NCBI GenBank assembly: GCA_028707745.1
Contig: JAQWAJ010000130.1
Coordinates: forward strand, 1-5,833
Length of the DNA stretch: 5,833 bases
Origin: Bacteroidales bacterium
GTDB lineage: Bacteria > Bacteroidota > Bacteroidia > Bacteroidales > UBA12481
Reading direction: 5' to 3'
The translations under genes and the position numbers were made by a program. Shown piece by piece: positions 5,153-5,833 of the stretch. The notes under the pieces were generated by a model that did no database searches, was not told the origin of the DNA, and saw only the letters and a list, made by a program, of their open reading frames with translations. Every line of letters begins with the position of its first letter. The first letter of the stretch is position 1.

Positions 5153-5833
5153 ATGGCAAGTATTAAACCGGCCGAAATTTCGCAGATTTCACGGCAGCAA
5201 CTGGAGGGATTGAAGCTTGATGCAAGCTTTGAAGAAGTTGGAACTGTGTTGGAGGTTGGAGATGGAATTGCTCGTGTTTACGGCCTTTCCAATGTCCAGA
5301 GCAACGAGTTGGTCGAATTTGACAATGGGGTTATGGGAATCGTCCTTAACCTGGAGGAAGACAACGTAGGTACCGTGTTGTTAGGCCCTTCGGTTGGAAT
5401 TGGCGAAGGTTCTCATGTCAAACGGACGAGGAGGATCGCCTCCATCCGGGTCGGCGAAGGTTTGCTGGGCCGTGTAGTCAATACCATCGGTGAACCACTC
5501 GACGGCAAAGGTCCGGTTACTGGAACCCTGATCGATCTGCCACTCGAGCGTAAAGCTCCGGGTGTTATCTTCCGCCAGCGGGTTAACCAACCACTTCAAA
5601 CCGGTATCAAAGCAATTGATGCGATGATCCCGATCGGACGCGGTCAGCGTGAACTGATCATTGGTGACCGTCAGACCGGTAAAACCGCTATTGCCATCGA
5701 TACCATCATCAACCAGAAACAGAACTACGAAAACGGTACTCCGGTTTATTGTATCTATGTAGCTATCGGGCAGAAAGGTTCAACGGTTGCACAAATCGTT
5801 AAAACGCTCGAAGAGTATGGCGCAATGGCTTAT
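5153..5833 (+). CDS. atpA: ATP synthase F1 subunit alpha (AtpA), N-terminal part (3' end outside window)
   Basis: Alpha is the non-catalytic nucleotide-binding subunit of the alpha3beta3 head. The frame runs from ATG 5153 through 227 codons to the last base of the window without a stop; the full protein is usually about 500-530 aa, so under half is present. Residues 1-24 form the N-terminal segment that contacts delta. The beta-barrel domain follows (about 25-95, with [17 protein letters not shown] at 29-45). The nucleotide-binding domain then shows [17 protein letters not shown] (105-121), [20 protein letters not shown] with the Walker A motif GDRQTGKT at 171-178, and Lys177 as the phosphate-binding lysine. 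Gln174 within the P-loop is typical of alpha rather than beta (beta has GGAGVGKT), which fixes the identity. It starts 6 nt after atpH. Codons such as GGT and CGT seem frequent, as expected for high expression. atpG would be expected next. Confidence 0.97.
   Translation, partial: MASIKPAEISQISRQQLEGLKLDASFEEVGTVLEVGDGIARVYGLSNVQSNELVEFDNGVMGIVLNLEEDNVGTVLLGPSVGIGEGSHVKRTRRIASIRVGEGLLGRVVNTIGEPLDGKGPVTGTLIDLPLERKAPGVIFRQRVNQPLQTGIKAIDAMIPIGRGQRELIIGDRQTGKTAIAIDTIINQKQNYENGTPVYCIYVAIGQKGSTVAQIVKTLEEYGAMAY

Noticed and set aside
5381..5599. 72-codon minus-strand open frame inside atpA
   Set aside because: It lies wholly within the conserved AtpA coding sequence; a shadow.

Overview
The window is a stretch of bacterial chromosome, almost certainly from the phylum Bacteroidota, with every gene on the + strand and densely packed. 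Four things point to this phylum. ATP synthase subunit a is long (367 aa), with a signal peptide and a periplasmic N-terminal extension. A bactofilin and two small AtpZ/AtpI-like membrane proteins precede atpB. Start codons lack convincing Shine-Dalgarno sequences. Two intergenic gaps carry motifs that match or nearly match the Bacteroidota -7 promoter element TAnnTTTG. I cannot name genus or species. Codon use looks uniform by eye, and I see no sign of mobile DNA or recent transfer.

Layout: (1) positions 1-1566 hold the 3' part of plsX and a complete fabH, a fatty-acid/phospholipid synthesis pair overlapping by one base. (2) After a 53-nt gap with a promoter-like motif come a bactofilin, an AtpZ-like protein overlapping it by 35 nt, and a four-helix AtpI-like protein (1620-2594). 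(3) After a 42-nt gap with an exact TAnnTTTG match comes the F1Fo ATP synthase operon: atpB (a), atpE (c), atpF (b), atpH (delta) and the first 227 codons of atpA (alpha), cut by the window end. No gene-free stretch exceeds 53 nt.

Together atpB, atpE and atpF encode the whole membrane Fo sector, and atpH and atpA begin the catalytic F1 sector. AtpZ/AtpI-type proteins are associated with Fo assembly or Mg2+ supply. The key ion-path residues are visible: a-Arg290, c-Glu72, and a His299/Glu338 pair that is swapped relative to E. coli Glu219/His245 and resembles the mitochondrial arrangement. The c subunit lacks the known Na+ ligands, so a proton-driven enzyme is expected.

This is mostly a recognisable housekeeping region and I do not see a clearly new system. 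The items most worth a second look are: two mutually exclusive hairpins followed by a T-rich tract between atpE and atpF, overlapped by a 20-codon arginine-rich mini-ORF; two nearly identical T-tract/-7 motifs that would split the region into separately promoted modules; the bactofilin-atpZ overlap; and the histidine-rich periplasmic extension of subunit a.
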